From: Brachybacterium halotolerans
Lineage (GTDB): Bacteria > Actinomycetota > Actinomycetes > Actinomycetales > Dermabacteraceae
DNA length: 64,000 nt
NCBI RefSeq assembly: GCF_016623465.1
Contig: NZ_JAEDAJ010000009.1
Coordinates: 88,107-152,106, forward strand
Direction of reading: 5' to 3'
The translations under genes were made by a program, and so were the position numbers. The notes under the pieces are model-generated. The model was given only the letters and a program-made list of their open reading frames with translations. It had not been told where the DNA came from and ran no database searches. Of the stretch, positions 9,401-18,010 are shown in pieces; position 1 is the stretch's first letter, and the number at the start of each line of letters is the position of its first letter.

Positions 9401-10453
9401 GGTGCGGGAGATCGAGGTGGGATCCTCGGTGGTCTCCTCGACCTTCGCGACGTCGCCCAGGGTGCTGACCTCCTGCTGACCCTGCTGGCCAGCCTGGCCC
9501 GACTGGCCCTGCTGACCCGACTGGTCCTGGCCCGACTGGCCCTGGTCGGTCGCGGCGCCCTGGTCGGCGCCCGCCTGGCCCTGCTGGCCCGCCTGACCCT
9601 GCTGACCCGACTGGCCTGCGGCGTCGCCGCCGGACGCGCCGTCGCTCGACCCGTCGGCCGATCCGCCGGAGGCACCGGAGGAGTCCGACGAGCCGGAGGA
9701 CGCACCCTGCGAACTGGGCATGACGACCATGCCCTTGAGGTCGTCGATGCTGGTCATCTCGTGGCCGATGACCACGTCGATGCTCTGCTTCTTGTCGGTC
9801 ACGCTGCCGCCGGGCAGGGAGAGGCCGTTCGCGTCGAGCGCCGTGGAGATGTCGTCGTCGGTGAGGCCGCGCTTCTTCATCTCGTCCTCGTCGGGCGTGA
9901 TGCGCACGATCTTCTCGGGCGCACCGATCACCGCGACGGAGGAGACGCCGTCCACGCGCTCGAGCTCCGGGGTGACGCTCGTGTCGAGGCGGTCGGCGAG
10001 CTCGGACGGGTTCAGATCGGAGGAGACCGACAGCACCACGGCCGGCAGATCGCTCGTGCCGCCGGAGATGACCTGCGGGTCCGCGCCCTCGGGCAGCTGG
10101 TCGTCGATGCGCCCGATCGCGGCGTCGACCTGGTTGGTCGCGCGTGCGGTGTCGGTGCCGTAGGTGAGCTCGACGGTCACCACCGAGACGCCCGCCTGGG
10201 AGGACGACGAGGTCTTCTCGACGTCCTCGATGCCGGTGACCGCCTGTTCGACGGGCTTGCTGATCTGCTTCTGCACCTGCTCCGAGGAGGCCCCCGGCGA
10301 GGTGGTCATCACCTGGATCTGCGGGAGCGAGACGGAGGGGATCAGCTCCTGACGCATGGTCGTCATCGCGAAGATCCCGATGATCGAGACGGCGATGCAG
10401 ACCAGCGCGATGAACGGGCGATTGTTCAGGCTGAGCTTGGCCAGACGGTTCAT
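6455..10453 (-). CDS. RND (AcrB/HAE1-type) efflux transporter permease
   Basis: The product is 1332 residues; the family is usually about 1030. The order is TM1 (RPFIALVCIAVSIIGIFAM), a first periplasmic-type domain, TM2-6, a second external domain, then TM7-12 ending near VLYRLTEGPGERRRL. The proton-relay motif VVDDSIVVIENI in TM4 is intact. There are two oddities. A Gly/Gln/Ser/Ala-rich insert sits in the first external domain at about residues 255-335. A Ser/Ala/Pro/Gly-rich cytoplasmic tail of about 250 residues ends in basic RGGPLRRIRNRFRR. The ATG at 10453 follows AGGAG by 5 nt. No membrane-fusion protein gene is adjacent, as is common in Gram-positive HAE-like pumps. Substrate unknown. 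It is divergent from a MATE pump. Confidence 0.9.
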   Translation of the reverse strand: MNRLAKLSLNNRPFIALVCIAVSIIGIFAMTTMRQELIPSVSLPQIQVMTTSPGASSEQVQKQISKPVEQAVTGIEDVEKTSSSSQAGVSVVTVELTYGTDTARATNQVDAAIGRIDDQLPEGADPQVISGGTSDLPAVVLSVSSDLNPSELADRLDTSVTPELERVDGVSSVAVIGAPEKIVRITPDEDEMKKRGLTDDDISTALDANGLSLPGGSVTDKKQSIDVVIGHEMTSIDDLKGMVVMPSSQGASSGSSDSSGASGGSADGSSDGASGGDAAGQSGQQGQAGQQGQAGADQGAATDQGQSGQDQSGQQGQSGQAGQQGQQEVSTLGDVAKVEETTEDPTSISRTNGRESLVMMVTATSDGNVVDISKDVSSKLDSTLAEVGGDAKSDVVFDQAPFIRESIVSLAEEGLLGLVMAVGVILLFLRRLRPTLVTAISIPTSLLIAFIGMLVTGYTLNMLTLAALTISIGRVVDDSIVVIENITRHLAYGKTRRRAILDAVKEVAGAITASTLATVVVFLPIAIVAGMAGELFRPFALTVAIAMLSSLLVALTIVPVLAYWFLRPPKKQPVPDDPDDEAQVAKVREAAEAREERTWLHRLYAPVLRLTLNSLPRRLITVAVAILVLVGTVFLTPLLKINFLGDTGQNIASITQTLPAGTSLADSSKKAKDSEKALMDLDGVETVQTTIGSGGDGGGFSAGGGGENEISFSITTDADSDQQALQTKMVRTLQDLPDPGDVEAADMTSATGSSTVDIQITGPTAEDRKKANDAILDQLDPAPSGVKEVTSDLEGDQPTAVVTVDRKKAAEKGLTEQTVVGLVAQKMNPGSVGTITLDDEDLDIYVEQKDDVTTLKKLKDLDLAEGLPLTDVAKVSEEESRPSIATQDNVETVTVSLAPTSSDNVGAVSQAAQKAIDDADLPSGVKASLGGSASDIDETFGQLGIAMLAAILLVYVLLVWIFKSLVQPLVLLVSIPFAATGALGLLVLTGVPLGLPSMIGLLMLVGIVVTNAIVLIDLVNQYRRGGMALDEAIHVGAAKRLRPILMTAAATIFALLPMAFGITGKGGFISQPLAVVVIGGLVTSTLLTLVIVPVLYRLTEGPGERRRLRREAAERDRRETAERDAQAKREAQSKELGERAAAAAAAPAASGATTGAAGAPAASAPAASGTAAETASEAASGSSGPESPSSGPGTATDDPGAAADTAASAPAASTRSAGVPAAAGSASAPVSPASPAEAPAGAATEGAADGTSPEGAADGASPSADASSGSDTSANSHRAPGPAHTAPSGESGAHAAGRGGADESRAESGSAGARRSSGRGGPLRRIRNRFRR

Positions 10454-10623
10454 GAGTCTCCTGGGCCGATGGGCCGGGACGGTCGAGCGGGGCGTGCGGA
10501 CTCGGCCGACGCGAGGCGGCCATCCTCGGGCATTCGACCACAGGTCGGACATCCCGAGCATCAGCCGAAGGTCGGAGCATCGGGTGTGATCCGCGCCCCG
10601 CCCGTCGACCCTGCGGCCCCTGG

Positions 10624-10629
10624 CACGAT
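10624..10629 (+). promoter_or_regulatory. -10 element for leaderless MATE mRNA
   Basis: CACGAT ends six nt before the GTG at 10636. It fits the xANNNT form of actinobacterial -10 elements but lacks the first T, so this call is weaker than the others. Confidence 0.35.
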
Positions 10630-10635
10630 GGATGC

Positions 10636-12048
10636 GTGCCCGACCCCTCGCCTGATCTTCCCCCCGACTCCTCCTCCGCCTCCTCGCGCGACTCCTCCCC
10701 CGCGCGGCCGCCCGAGCCCTCGCCCGCGGCGGCGCGGCGCTCGGTCGACCGCGAGATCCTGCGCCTCGCGCTGCCCTCGCTGGGCGCGCTCATCGCCGAG
10801 CCGCTGTTCGTCATCACCGACTCCGCGTTCATCGCGCGGGTCTCGACGACGTCGCTGGCCGGGCTCGGCCTCGCCTCGACCGTGCTGACGACGGTCGTCG
10901 GACTCTCCGTGTTCCTCGCCTACTCGACGACCGCGGCGGTCGCGCGGGCCGTCGGCGCGGGGCGCATGCGCGAGGCCATCGCCCGCGGGGTCGACGCCGC
11001 CTGGCTCGCCCTGATGATCGGCGCGGGCTGCCTGCTCCTGCTGGTGGTCGGAGGCCCGGTGCTGCTCCCGCTGTTCGGGGCGGGGGCCGACGTCACCGCC
11101 GAGGCCGCCGTCTACCTGCGGATCTCCGCGCTCGGCCTGCCCGCGATGCTCTCGGTGCAGGCGACCACGGGCCTGATCCGAGGGCTCCAGGACGCGCGCC
11201 TCCCGCTCGTCGTGGCCGTGGGCGGAGCGCTGCTGAACATCCCCCTGAACGCCGTGCTGATCTTCGGCCTGGGCCTGGGGATCGCCGGCAGCGCGACGGG
11301 CACGGTGATCAGCCAGTGGCTGATGGCCGGTGTGCTGCTGGGCGTGGTGGTGCGCCATGCGCGGCGCGAGGGCGTGGCGCTGCGGCCGCATCTGGGCTCG
11401 GTCGCCGCGACCGGCCGCGAGTCCTTCCCGATGCTCGTGCGCACGCTGAGCCTGCGCATCGTCACCCTCGTCACCGTGCTCGTCGCGGCGCGGCTCGGCG
11501 CGGTGCAGCTGGCCGCCCACCAGCTCGCGAGCACTGTTTTCATGCTGCTGTCCCTCGCGCTCGACGCTCTGGCGATCGCTGGCCAGGCCCTCACCGGCAG
11601 ACACCTGGGCGCGGCCGATACCACGACGGTCCACGCCGTGACCAGCCGCCTCACCCGGTGGGGCGTGGGCGGCGGGGCCGTGGTCGGTGTGGTGCTGCTC
11701 GCGGCGAGCTACGTGGTGCCGTCCTGGTTCAGCCCCGACCCGGCCGTGCAGGAGAGCCTGCGCGCGGCGCTGTGGGTGCTGGTCATCGCCCAGCCCGTCG
11801 CGGGCTACGTGTTCGTGCTCGACGGCGTCCTCATGGGCGCGGGCGACGCCCCTTACCTGGCCCGCGCGGGGATGCTCACGATGCTCGCCGTGATGCCCGG
11901 CGCGATCGTCGTCTGGTTCTGGGCGCCGGCGGGTCCGCTGGGACTGGCCGCCCTCTGGGGCGCCACGAACCTGCTGTTCATGGTCGCCCGCGCCGTCGCC
12001 CTCGGGGTCCGCGTGCGCGGGGACGCCTGGATGCGCACGGGGGCGTAG
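10636..12048 (+). CDS. MATE family efflux transporter, DinF-like
   Basis: The product is 470 residues. The first 45 are a Ser/Pro/Arg-rich tail, followed by REILRLALPSLGALIAEPLF, the typical first helix of MATE proteins, and about twelve membrane segments. Motifs such as LAGLGLAS, TGLIRGLQD and GVLMGAGDAPYL match DinF-type sodium- or proton-coupled exporters. No Shine-Dalgarno sequence precedes the GTG at 10636. The CACGAT hexamer six nt upstream suggests a leaderless start. It is convergent with the membrane protein gene ending at 12263, with a perfect palindrome between them. Substrate unknown. Confidence 0.88.
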   Translation: MPDPSPDLPPDSSSASSRDSSPARPPEPSPAAARRSVDREILRLALPSLGALIAEPLFVITDSAFIARVSTTSLAGLGLASTVLTTVVGLSVFLAYSTTAAVARAVGAGRMREAIARGVDAAWLALMIGAGCLLLLVVGGPVLLPLFGAGADVTAEAAVYLRISALGLPAMLSVQATTGLIRGLQDARLPLVVAVGGALLNIPLNAVLIFGLGLGIAGSATGTVISQWLMAGVLLGVVVRHARREGVALRPHLGSVAATGRESFPMLVRTLSLRIVTLVTVLVAARLGAVQLAAHQLASTVFMLLSLALDALAIAGQALTGRHLGAADTTTVHAVTSRLTRWGVGGGAVVGVVLLAASYVVPSWFSPDPAVQESLRAALWVLVIAQPVAGYVFVLDGVLMGAGDAPYLARAGMLTMLAVMPGAIVVWFWAPAGPLGLAALWGATNLLFMVARAVALGVRVRGDAWMRTGA

Positions 12049-12134
12049 GGCGGCACGGATCCGGCGCGGGCGCGCACGGTGCGCGGCGCGCACCGAGGAC
12101 CCCGCCGTGCCCCACGTGCCCTGCGGGAACACGC

Positions 12135-12195
12135 GACGATGACCAGGATCTATGACAGGAACGGGCCGTTCCTGTCATAGATCCTGGTCATCGTC
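12135..12195. repeat. Palindromic element, family B copy 1
   Basis: Two perfect 30-nt arms (12135-12164 and 12166-12195) are separated by one G. The arm contains GACCAGGATCTATGACAGG. It lies between convergent genes ending at 12048 and 12263. A second copy of this family is at 39570-39624. Confidence 0.92.
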
Positions 12196-12262
12196 AGGCG
12201 CAGGGGCCGGGGCCGACGGGCCGACGGGCTGGCGGGCCTGCGGGCCGACGGACCGCGGGGGC

Positions 12263-15200
12263 TCAGTACTCGCTGTACTGGACGGAGAGCTTCCCGTCGT
12301 CGTCCACGGTGACCGCGCCCGAGACCGTGATCGAGCTGTCGCTCGTCTCGTCGGTCGGCTTCTCGTCGTCCAGGAACGGCTCCTGCTTGTATGAGTAGAC
12401 GGCGGAGCCGGCGTCCTCGTACCCGGTCGAGAAGTACCAGCCGTCCTCCTCCTCGACGGTGACCGTCGGGTAGTCCTCGATCTTCCACGAGCCGGAGTCG
12501 TCCACCTGGTCGTAGACGTACGCCTCGAAGGGGCAGTCCTCGGGAGCGGCGTCCTTGCTCGTGGCGCACTCGTCGATCCTGGCGTTCACCTGCTTCTGGA
12601 CCTCCTTCAGACCTGCCTCGGAGAGCTGGTAGAAGGGGCTCGCGTAGGTGTCCTCGTCGCCGCTCGGCTCGACGAGCACCGGCACCTCGCTGTCCGTCAC
12701 GGTGACGAGATCGGAGGCGGCGGGCAGCGACACGGTGTACGTGCCGGGCAGCGCCGGCAGGTCCACGTAGCCCGGCGACAGGTCCAGGTCGGAGACGTCG
12801 ACCTCCTGATCGTTCACGAGGATCGTGGACGTGCCCTGGTCGACCACGAGCCGGAGCGTCGAGTACTCGACGGCGCCCAGCCGCCACGACGGGAAGACGA
12901 CGGCGGAGCGGCCCGCGCGCTCGACCGTGAAGGTCCGCTCGCTGGTGACGCCATCCTGCGTGATGCGTGCGGTGACCTGCGCGGATCCGTCGTCCTGCCG
13001 GTCGGTGGCCGTGATCTCGTGGGAGTCCGGACGCTGCGCCGCCGCGCCTGCGATCTCATCGGTCAGCAGCACCTGCTGAGCGGTGGGCACGTTCGCGGGC
13101 GCCAGCTCGGACGCCTGCGAGGCCGAGCCGTCCTCGAGGGCGGAGAGGTAGGCGTCCACGCTCTTCTCCGGTGCGTAGACGGTCCGGGCGATCACGTTGT
13201 ACGCGATGACGAGGCCGACGACCAGGACGCAGATCGCGCCGGCTCCGGCGAACCCGGCGATGAGGCGGCGCCGCGCCTTCTTCGAGAGCGGGCGTCGTTC
13301 CTGGGTCCCGGGCGCCGATCCCGACATGTCCACGGTCGTCGCGCCGCCGGCGGCGGCACCGCCGGCGAGGCCGGTCGCTGCACCAGCGGCGAGCCCGGTC
13401 GCTGCACCACCGCCGAGCGCGGCACTCCCGAACGGGGCGCCGGCCGGAACACCGGTCGGGGCACCGGTCGCGGTTCCCTCGGCGACTCCCGTCGCCGGGC
13501 TGCCGGGGCCGTTGGCGCCGGCAGACGCGTCGGCAGGCGCCAGGGGCCGGCGGAACCAGGAGAGCGCGCGGCGCGACAGAACGGGGACCAGCAGCGGGGC
13601 GAAGAACCGCGAGAGCACCTCGACGATCACCCCGGCCAGCAGCGCGAGGAACGGCGTCCACCAGGCGAGGCCGACGGAGCCGGACATCTGCTCGCCGCCG
13701 CCGAAGAATCCGCCCTCCACACCGACGGACACGGAGACCCGTGCCAGCACGAGCAGCACGATCCCGCCGGCGAAGTAGACCACAGGGAGCGCGGCCCAGG
13801 AGACGACGAGGGCGATGATGTTCCCGGGCACGATGCGCCGGCCGTGGTTCCACGGCAGCGAGACCACCAGCAGCACGCCGATCCCCACCAGGATCGTGAT
13901 CAGCCACGCGTACCAGGGCAGGTCGAAGACCGTAGCGCGGCCTGTGAAGCTCGAGGACGGCAGGAACTCGCCGAGGAGGTCGGGAGCGTTCGCCTTCGCC
14001 GTGAGCGAGGACAGCAGCGGCAGCCCGGTGAGCGCCGCGATCATCTGGCCGCCGAGCAGCGGCAGCAGGAGCACGAGCACGAAGACCGGCGGCTGCTTCC
14101 CGTCCGCGAGCGCCTGGATCGTGGTGCCGATGGCGCCGAGGACCCCGAGTGCGATGCCGATGACGAGCGCGTGGACGACGGCGAGCTTCGCAGCGGCCGG
14201 CAGGTCCGCGACCAGCGGCCACCAGGCCCAGCGTGCGCGCCGGCTCATCCGGCCGAGCCCGATCGCGAGGGTGATCAGCAGCAGCGAGCCGAAGAACGCA
14301 TCGAAGCCCGCGGCGTGCACACGCAGGGAGAAGCCCTCGTCGAGCGGGACGGGCTGGGCGAGGACGAGGGCCGCGAGCACCGTGAACAGTGCGGTGGCGA
14401 TGCCCGTGATCAGCGCGCTGACCCAGATGCCGAGGAGCCCCGTGCTGCGTCCGCGCTGGACGAAGCGGCCTCCGTAGAAGGCCAGCAGCACCATCACGAG
14501 CGTGACGACGAACGGGAGCAGCCGCACGGAGGCCCGCAGGGCGACCCCCTCGAACTCCGCGTGCGTCCCCCAGGAGCCGAAGGATGCCATCGCGACCAGC
14601 TGGAACGGCATGCGCACGATCATCGCGATCCCGCTCAGCGCGCCCTCGGGGTCGATGCCCGCGGAGTCCAGCTCGTCGCCGACCTCCCCGGTGCCCGCGG
14701 CTCCCACAGCCATCGCCGCCGCCGAGAGCAGCACCGCGACCAGCGAGGTGAGGAGCGCGCCGACATAGGCGACGCCGCCCACCGCGAGCGACCGCAGGGG
14801 GCTCTCCAGCCCCGCTCCCCGCAGCGTCGCGACCACCTGCTCCGTGCTCATCGACGACGAGGCGGTCGGCATCGCCTGCGGCCCGGCGGCCGCGGGCGAT
14901 CCCTGGCCCGGGGCCGACGGCGACCCCTGGGCGGGGGCCGCGGGCGACTCCTGCCCGGGCGCCGCTCCGACGGGTGAGGCGGGTGCCGGCGATCCGGCGG
15001 AGGCCGAGGCCTGCTGCTGGTCGGTGCCCGCCGGGCCGTCGGCGGACCGGGTCGGGTCCTGCCCGGGCGCCGCTCCGACGGGTGAGGCGGGTGCCGGCGA
15101 TCCGGCGGAGGCCGAGGCCTGCTGCTGGTCGGTGCCCGCCGGGCCGTCGGCGGACCGGGTCGGGTCCTGCCCGTACGAGCCGTACGAGCCGTACGAATAG

Positions 15201-15310
15201 TCGGTGGTGCGCTGCTCGCCCTCGGGCGGGTTCGCGGCGGTGTGCTCAGGCGGCTGCGCGGACGGCGTCGTGCCGTCGGGCGCGGACGTGCCGTCATCGG
15301 GCGTCGTCAT
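12263..15310 (-). CDS. Polytopic membrane protein with extracellular C-terminal domain
   Basis: The product is 1015 residues. The first ~150 are disordered and hold three GSY units plus a 36-residue unit repeated twice. About ten hydrophobic segments follow (residues 175-600), then a Gly/Ala-rich linker, a cytoplasmic basic patch (RRPLSKKARRRLIAG), another membrane helix and a 290-residue extracellular tail. That tail contains YVDLPALPGTYTVSLP, similar to the linker and PEGA-like parts of TcaA-type proteins; this comparison is tentative. The ATG at 15310 follows GAGGGG by 7 nt. Function unknown; a cell-envelope role is likely from topology. Confidence 0.8.
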   Translation of the reverse strand: MTTPDDGTSAPDGTTPSAQPPEHTAANPPEGEQRTTDYSYGSYGSYGQDPTRSADGPAGTDQQQASASAGSPAPASPVGAAPGQDPTRSADGPAGTDQQQASASAGSPAPASPVGAAPGQESPAAPAQGSPSAPGQGSPAAAGPQAMPTASSSMSTEQVVATLRGAGLESPLRSLAVGGVAYVGALLTSLVAVLLSAAAMAVGAAGTGEVGDELDSAGIDPEGALSGIAMIVRMPFQLVAMASFGSWGTHAEFEGVALRASVRLLPFVVTLVMVLLAFYGGRFVQRGRSTGLLGIWVSALITGIATALFTVLAALVLAQPVPLDEGFSLRVHAAGFDAFFGSLLLITLAIGLGRMSRRARWAWWPLVADLPAAAKLAVVHALVIGIALGVLGAIGTTIQALADGKQPPVFVLVLLLPLLGGQMIAALTGLPLLSSLTAKANAPDLLGEFLPSSSFTGRATVFDLPWYAWLITILVGIGVLLVVSLPWNHGRRIVPGNIIALVVSWAALPVVYFAGGIVLLVLARVSVSVGVEGGFFGGGEQMSGSVGLAWWTPFLALLAGVIVEVLSRFFAPLLVPVLSRRALSWFRRPLAPADASAGANGPGSPATGVAEGTATGAPTGVPAGAPFGSAALGGGAATGLAAGAATGLAGGAAAGGATTVDMSGSAPGTQERRPLSKKARRRLIAGFAGAGAICVLVVGLVIAYNVIARTVYAPEKSVDAYLSALEDGSASQASELAPANVPTAQQVLLTDEIAGAAAQRPDSHEITATDRQDDGSAQVTARITQDGVTSERTFTVERAGRSAVVFPSWRLGAVEYSTLRLVVDQGTSTILVNDQEVDVSDLDLSPGYVDLPALPGTYTVSLPAASDLVTVTDSEVPVLVEPSGDEDTYASPFYQLSEAGLKEVQKQVNARIDECATSKDAAPEDCPFEAYVYDQVDDSGSWKIEDYPTVTVEEEDGWYFSTGYEDAGSAVYSYKQEPFLDDEKPTDETSDSSITVSGAVTVDDDGKLSVQYSEY
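14952..15173 (-). repeat. 108-bp in-frame tandem duplication inside the membrane protein gene
   Basis: Two nearly identical 108-bp units start at 14952 and 15060, giving two copies of a 36-residue unit beginning GQDPTRSADGPAGTDQQQAS. Near identity at DNA level suggests a recent duplication, or an assembly-sensitive region. Confidence 0.9.
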
Positions 15311-15476
15311 CGGAAGGTCCCCTCGTGCTGATCCGTGGTGTGCAGGATCGGATCCCGCCCGCACCGCTCGCGCCCACCATGAGGAGCCGATGATCAGGGT
15401 CCGTGCGGGAGATCTTCACCCTGTTCTCAGATTAGCCCCGCCCACCCACAGATCCAGGGAAATCCCGACGTGCGGA

Positions 15477-15596
15477 CGCCCGATTTCCGGGCGCCCAATC
15501 CCGGGGCGCACGAATTCCGGGCACCCGATCTCCCGGCGCTCGATCTTCGGGCGACCGCATATCGGACGCTCGATCTTCGGGCGACCGCGCGGCCCG
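15477..15596. repeat. Eight degenerate 15-bp tandem units
   Basis: Units such as CGCCCGATTTCCGGG and CGCTCGATCTTCGGG repeat with an exact 15-nt period from 15477 to 15596. The array lies six bp past the metE stop. It is otherwise noncoding. Confidence 0.85.
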
Positions 15597-15601
15597 CCCC
15601 G

Positions 15602-18010
15602 TCAGCCGACCGGCAGACCCGCTCCCTCCCGCGCCGCCCGCTCGCGGACAGTGCGCGCGGCCTCGACGAGGTGCCGGAGGCTCTCGGTGGTCTCCTCGTA
15701 GCCGCGGGTCTTGAGCCCGCAGTCGGGGTTCGCCCACAGCCGCCCCTCCCCCACGCGGTCGAGCGCGGCCGAGAGCTGGGAGCGGATCTCCTCGGTGGCG
15801 GGCACGCGCGGGGAGTGGATGTCCCAGACGCCCGGGCCGATGCCGCGGGAGAAGCGCTCGGGATCGAGGGCCTCGAGGATCTCGCCGCGCGATCGGGCGG
15901 CCTCGATGCTGGTGACGTCGGCCCCCAGGGCGTCGATCGCGTCGACGACCTCGTTGAACTCCGAGTAGCAGAGGTGGGTGTGGATCTGGGTGGCGTCGGC
16001 CGCGCCGGAGGTGGCGAGGCGGAAGGAGTCGACGGACCAGCGCAGGTAGTCGTCCTGGTCGGAGGCGCGCAGCGGCAGCAGCTCGCGCAGCGCGGGCTCG
16101 TCGACCTGGACGATGCCGATGCCGGCCGCCTCGAGGTCCGTGATCTCGTCGCGCAGCGCGAGGGCGACCTGGTCGGCGGTCTCGCCGAGGCTCTGGTCGT
16201 CGCGCACGAACGACCAGGCGAGGATCGTCACGGGACCGGTGAGCATGCCCTTGACCGGCTTGTCGGTGAGCGACTGGGCGAAGGTCGACCAGCCCACGGT
16301 GATCGGCGCGGGACGCGACACGTCGCCGAAGAGGATCGACGGGCGCGTGCAGCGCGAGCCGTAGGACTGCACCCAGCCGTGCGCGGTGGTCGCGAAGCCG
16401 TCGAGGTGCTCGGCGAAGTACTGGACCATGTCGTTGCGCTCGGGCTCGCCGTGCACCAGGACGTCCAGGCCCAGCTCCTCCTGCAGCGCGACGACGCAGC
16501 GGATCTCCTCGCGCATCGCCTTCTCGTAGGCGGCGTCGTCGATGCGCCCGGCACGGTGGTCGGCGCGTGCCCTGCGCACGCCCGCGACCTGCGGGAAGGA
16601 GCCGATGGTGGTGGTAGGCAGCACGGGCAGGCCGAGCCGCGACTGCTGGGCGGCGCCGCGCACCTCGAAGGCGGAGCGCTCGAGGTCCGCCGCGGTCAGG
16701 CCCGCGGTGCGCTCGCGCACATCGTTGCGGCGCACGCCCGCGAAATCGCGCGGCACGGAGCGGGGCCCGTCGACGGAGCCGGGGGCGACGGAGGAGCCCG
16801 CGAGGGCCACGATCTCGGCGATCTTCTCGTCGGCGAAGGCGAGGGTCGCCCGCAGGTCGGCGGGCAGATCGGTCTCGCGCTCGAGGGTGTGCGGGACGTG
16901 CTGGAGGGACACCGAGGTCGAGACGACGACGGCGCCGGGGTCCCCGCCGGCCTCGGCCACGCGCTCGCGCAGCAGGGCGAGACGGGCGGCGGCCGTGGGC
17001 AGCTCGGTGCGCCACACGGAGCGGCCCTCGACGAGGCCGGCGGCGATCACGGTGCGGCCGACGCCCGCGAGCTGCGTGGCGCTCGGGATCTCGCCGCGCG
17101 TGAGGTCGAGGTGGACGGCCTCGATGCCCGTGGCGAGCAGGCCGGGCAGCAGGTCGCCGATGCCGCCGTAGGGGGTGGTGACGAGGATCTGCGGACGGTC
17201 CTCGGCCGACGCCAGGCGGCCCTCGGCGCGCTCGAGCAGCGCGGCGAGGCCCTGCGGGTCGATGCGCTGGTCGGCGGCGAGCGCGGGCTCGTCGAGCTGC
17301 ACCCAGGTCGCGCCTGCCTCGTGGAGGCGGGCCAGCAGCTCGGCGTAGACGGCGACGACGTCGTCCAGGCGGTCCAGAGGGTCGAAGCCCGCCGGTGCGC
17401 CGTCCTGCGCCTTGGCGAGCAGGAGCAGGGTCAGGGGGCCGACGAGGACCGGTCGCGCGGCGGCGTCGGCACCGCCCTCGAGGCTCTCGCGGAACAGGTC
17501 GATGACCTGGGTCGATGCGATGTGCAGGTCGGTGTCGGGGCCGATCTCCGGGACCAGGTAGTGATAGTTCGTGTCGAACCACTTGGTCATCTCGAGCGGC
17601 GGCTGCTCTGCCGTGCCGCGGGCCAGGGCGAAGTACCCGTCGAGGTCGATCGTCCCGTCGGCCGAGCCCGATCCGTCGGCCGAGCTCGCGCCGTCGGCCC
17701 CGAGGACGTCGGCGAAGCGGTCCGGGACGATGCCGACGGCGAGCGCGGCGTCGAGCACCTGGTCGTAGAGGGAGAACGTCTCGGGGATCGCGGCGGGGCC
17801 GGTGAGGCCGAGCTCGGCGAGGCGGGCGCGGGTCTCGTCGCGCAGCGCGCGGGTGCGCCGTGCGAACTCGGCGCGGTCGATGCGACCGGACCAGTAGGCC
17901 TCCTCGGCCTTCTTGAGCTCGCGGTCGGGGCCGATGCGCGGGTAGCCGACGGGCGTAGCGGCGGGCAGCGGGGCGCGGGCGGCGTCCGGGGTGCGGGGAG
18001 CGTTCGTCAT
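15602..18010 (-). CDS. metE: Cobalamin-independent methionine synthase MetE
   Basis: The product is 802 residues, slightly longer than the usual 755-780. It transfers the methyl group of 5-methyltetrahydropteroyltri-L-glutamate to homocysteine in the cytosol (EC 2.1.1.14). The N-terminus has GYPRIGPDRELKKAEEAYW; the C-terminal catalytic half has IHTHLCYSEFNEV and WANPDCGLKTRGYEE, which supply the zinc-binding His and two Cys, and SPRVPATEEI. A short Ser/Ala/Gly/Asp linker (GADGASSADGSGSADG) near residue 115 is an extra insertion. The ATG overlaps the metF stop as ATGA, so translation is coupled. No cobalamin riboswitch can precede the operon because metF appears leaderless. Confidence 0.95.
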   Translation of the reverse strand: MTNAPRTPDAARAPLPAATPVGYPRIGPDRELKKAEEAYWSGRIDRAEFARRTRALRDETRARLAELGLTGPAAIPETFSLYDQVLDAALAVGIVPDRFADVLGADGASSADGSGSADGTIDLDGYFALARGTAEQPPLEMTKWFDTNYHYLVPEIGPDTDLHIASTQVIDLFRESLEGGADAAARPVLVGPLTLLLLAKAQDGAPAGFDPLDRLDDVVAVYAELLARLHEAGATWVQLDEPALAADQRIDPQGLAALLERAEGRLASAEDRPQILVTTPYGGIGDLLPGLLATGIEAVHLDLTRGEIPSATQLAGVGRTVIAAGLVEGRSVWRTELPTAAARLALLRERVAEAGGDPGAVVVSTSVSLQHVPHTLERETDLPADLRATLAFADEKIAEIVALAGSSVAPGSVDGPRSVPRDFAGVRRNDVRERTAGLTAADLERSAFEVRGAAQQSRLGLPVLPTTTIGSFPQVAGVRRARADHRAGRIDDAAYEKAMREEIRCVVALQEELGLDVLVHGEPERNDMVQYFAEHLDGFATTAHGWVQSYGSRCTRPSILFGDVSRPAPITVGWSTFAQSLTDKPVKGMLTGPVTILAWSFVRDDQSLGETADQVALALRDEITDLEAAGIGIVQVDEPALRELLPLRASDQDDYLRWSVDSFRLATSGAADATQIHTHLCYSEFNEVVDAIDALGADVTSIEAARSRGEILEALDPERFSRGIGPGVWDIHSPRVPATEEIRSQLSAALDRVGEGRLWANPDCGLKTRGYEETTESLRHLVEAARTVRERAAREGAGLPVG

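Noticed and set aside
7352..10888. An open frame of 1178 codons on the plus strand, antisense to the RND gene
   Set aside because: It is a high-G+C shadow: the composition is Arg/Gly/His/Asp-rich with no domain, it has no ribosome site, and the opposite strand encodes a complete RND protein.
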